In this document: piece after piece, positions 6,228 to 7,737 of the stretch | Layout of the letters: the number at the start of each line of letters is the position of its first letter | Position numbering within the stretch: position 1 is the first letter of the stretch | NCBI GenBank assembly: GCA_013815395.1 | Contig: JACDGH010000121.1 | Span: forward strand, 1 to 7,737 | DNA length: 7,737 nt | Direction of reading: 5' to 3' | From: Parachlamydiaceae bacterium | Lineage (GTDB): Bacteria; Chlamydiota; Chlamydiia; Chlamydiales; Parachlamydiaceae | The notes under the pieces: model-generated | The model's database searches: none | Told to the model about the DNA's origin: nothing | Seen by the model: only the letters and a program-made list of their open reading frames with translations | Made by a program: the position numbers and the translations under genes

Positions 6228-7737
6228 ATGAAGCGATGGATTCATTTGATTTTACACACCTCTCTTGTAACTTGTACCTGCGGCTTTGCTGAAAATTCCC
6301 TGCTTGATATTCAAACTTGCCCATCTCTAGAAAATACGTGCCCCATTCCCCTATCCTCAGCGCCATCAAGCACAACAACTTCAATCCCTAATCACATTCT
6401 CTTCCTGATGCATACAGGAGACACCGCAAAAGCTTTAACAGCCTATCAAGAATATACAAAACAAAATGGTGGGCATGATTTCGAATTAATAGAGAGGATT
6501 GGTTTAATTCTCTTAGACCAAGGCTTTCGTTCCCGAGATCCAGAAACTCTACTTTTGACCATGTTTGGCACGGGAATTTCAATCAATGAAAAAGCCTTAT
6601 ATATTCTTGAAGAAGGTTTGGCTAGCGATCAAGCTGAATTGCAATTAATTGCTTTAAACTTTCTTTCAAAATATCAAAATGATCGGGCCGACGAAGTCAT
6701 TCACAAAGCTATGGCATCAAATTACTTGATCGTGCGCTTAGAAGCTGTATTTAACATGGCTCGCAGAAAAGATCCTAAAGCAACGTCTCAAACTGAAGCT
6801 TTAATGGCAAAAGTTAGTCCTGAAATGTGGTCGGTTTTTCCTCAAATTTATGCTGAAAATGGTGATGACCAATCAATAAAAATGCTCCGAAAAATGCTTG
6901 CGCACTCTAATGAAGAAATAAGGGTTGAATCCATTTTAGGAGCTGCAAAAAATGAACGCGATGACCTCCTCCCTGTGATTAGAAGGCTAGCAACGCATCA
7001 TGAACCTGCCCAATTAGAAGCTTGTGCCGCAGCTCTCGGAATTTTGCGAGATGAAATGTCTGCCCCAAGATTGCTACAGCTTTCAAAAAGCTCAAATGCC
7101 ACTGTTAAGCTAGCTGCATTTCAAGCGCTTTATATTCTTGGAAGAAAGGAAGTGCGAAAAGAAATTGAAGCCTTGGCCAAGAATAAAGACTTATTTGCTA
7201 TTACCTTGTTGGCAGATATGCCTGGAAGCGAGGAGCTCTTAGCTAGTTTGCTCAAAAACAGTTCCCCCCAAGTCATGGCAAATGCGGCCCTCTCCTTGTT
7301 AGAACTGGGCGATCCGCGCTGCTTACCACTGCTTGCTGAAATATTAATGAAAGATGCACGAGATTTATCTATTCTGAAAATGAGTTCCCCCGGGAAAAGC
7401 TTGTCGACGTGGAAAATTGTGCCATCTTCTCAGCAAAACTTCAAAGACAATCAAGCCGTACTCGAAATGTCGCTGCACACAAGAGAGGCTATAGTCGTTC
7501 AATCCATAGAATTACCTGAAAAATATTTCATCATGCTTGCTAATGCAATTTTCGAAAATCAGCAGAACGATCTTATACCTACACTCGTTGAAGTACTGGA
7601 AAATCATCCTACCCCAGAAGTTATAGCTTTGTTAAAAAAACAGCAGCAGAAAGCTGGGGCTCCGTTGATAAGAAATTACTGTAATTTGGCACTCTATAAA
7701 TTAAAAGAAGCCGGACCTTATGCGGATAATCTAAGAA
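6228..7737 (+). CDS. Exported HEAT-repeat protein, C-terminus outside window
   Basis: The frame gives 503 codons to the right edge with no stop. The start ATG has a GGA at 6219-6221, six bases upstream. Residues 1-21 are a classical signal peptide: MKRW, a hydrophobic core, then GFA before Glu22, a likely signal peptidase I site. A short linker with two cysteines (C31, C38) and a Pro/Ser/Thr-rich stretch (39-54) follows. From about 57 onward it is helical. HEAT-like helix pairs are clear around 121-150, 152-180, 213-240, 243-273, 277-305 and 334-361, and again from about 446. Residues 385-425 interrupt the solenoid with a polar non-HEAT segment (SSPGKSLSTWKIVPSSQ and beyond). HEAT solenoids bind other proteins, so this is probably a periplasmic or envelope scaffold. 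The C-terminal part (PLIRNYCNLALYKLKEAGPY) resembles, from memory, a conserved chlamydial hypothetical protein; this is unverified and I give no symbol. Confidence 0.9.
   Translation, partial: MKRWIHLILHTSLVTCTCGFAENSLLDIQTCPSLENTCPIPLSSAPSSTTTSIPNHILFLMHTGDTAKALTAYQEYTKQNGGHDFELIERIGLILLDQGFRSRDPETLLLTMFGTGISINEKALYILEEGLASDQAELQLIALNFLSKYQNDRADEVIHKAMASNYLIVRLEAVFNMARRKDPKATSQTEALMAKVSPEMWSVFPQIYAENGDDQSIKMLRKMLAHSNEEIRVESILGAAKNERDDLLPVIRRLATHHEPAQLEACAAALGILRDEMSAPRLLQLSKSSNATVKLAAFQALYILGRKEVRKEIEALAKNKDLFAITLLADMPGSEELLASLLKNSSPQVMANAALSLLELGDPRCLPLLAEILMKDARDLSILKMSSPGKSLSTWKIVPSSQQNFKDNQAVLEMSLHTREAIVVQSIELPEKYFIMLANAIFENQQNDLIPTLVEVLENHPTPEVIALLKKQQQKAGAPLIRNYCNLALYKLKEAGPYADNLR

Noticed and set aside
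6264..6275. LVTC (residues 13-16) as a lipoprotein lipobox in the HEAT-repeat protein
   Set aside because: Thr before the Cys is unusual, and the cysteine lies too early in the hydrophobic core; a signal peptidase I site after Ala21 fits better.
6130..6582. Minus-strand frames at 6130-6384 and 6388-6582
   Set aside because: They lie antisense to the HEAT-repeat gene and its upstream region, and the HEAT frame is far longer and has recognisable domains.
1..7737. CRISPR arrays, tRNA or rRNA genes, transposase genes
   Set aside because: No regularly spaced identical DNA repeats, cloverleaf, rRNA core sequence or transposase motif was seen on either strand.

Overview
The window looks like a piece of an AT-rich chromosome from an environmental chlamydia (Parachlamydia/Protochlamydia-like amoeba symbiont). 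This assignment is an inference. It rests on low G+C (roughly one third by eye), codons ending mostly in A or T, a very large helical repeat protein with no recognisable family, and an exported HEAT-repeat protein whose C-terminal part reads like a conserved chlamydial hypothetical. No rRNA, tRNA or housekeeping gene is present to confirm it.

Layout. Positions 1-4964 (minus strand) are one uninterrupted reading frame of 1654 codons that starts at 4964 and leaves the window at base 1 without a stop. It encodes a giant soluble-looking alpha-helical protein with a Ser/Thr/Asn/Gln-rich N-terminus, followed by about six diverged tandem copies of a domain of roughly 200-290 residues. Positions 4965-5361 are a divergent intergenic region. 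It holds a very AT-rich block next to the giant gene, with an 18-bp palindrome and a 12-bp direct repeat, then a striking perfect 31-bp inverted repeat of much higher G+C (5112-5188), then a possible promoter for the rightward genes. Positions 5362-5700 and 5720-6037 (plus strand) are two small genes 19 bp apart: a 112-residue protein with two CxxC pairs and a 105-residue protein of unknown family. A short hairpin followed by a T-rich stretch at 6170-6195 may end this unit. Positions 6228-7737 (plus strand) are the first 503 codons of a secreted HEAT-repeat protein that continues past the right edge.

How they fit together. The giant gene and the small two-gene unit are transcribed away from each other and separated by the hairpin element. 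The HEAT gene has its own ribosome binding site and lies 190 bp downstream of the pair, so it is probably a separate unit. Nothing shows directly that the four proteins act in one process. The giant protein is the best candidate for something undescribed, possibly a secreted scaffold or effector. The hairpin is the best candidate for an undescribed repeat element.
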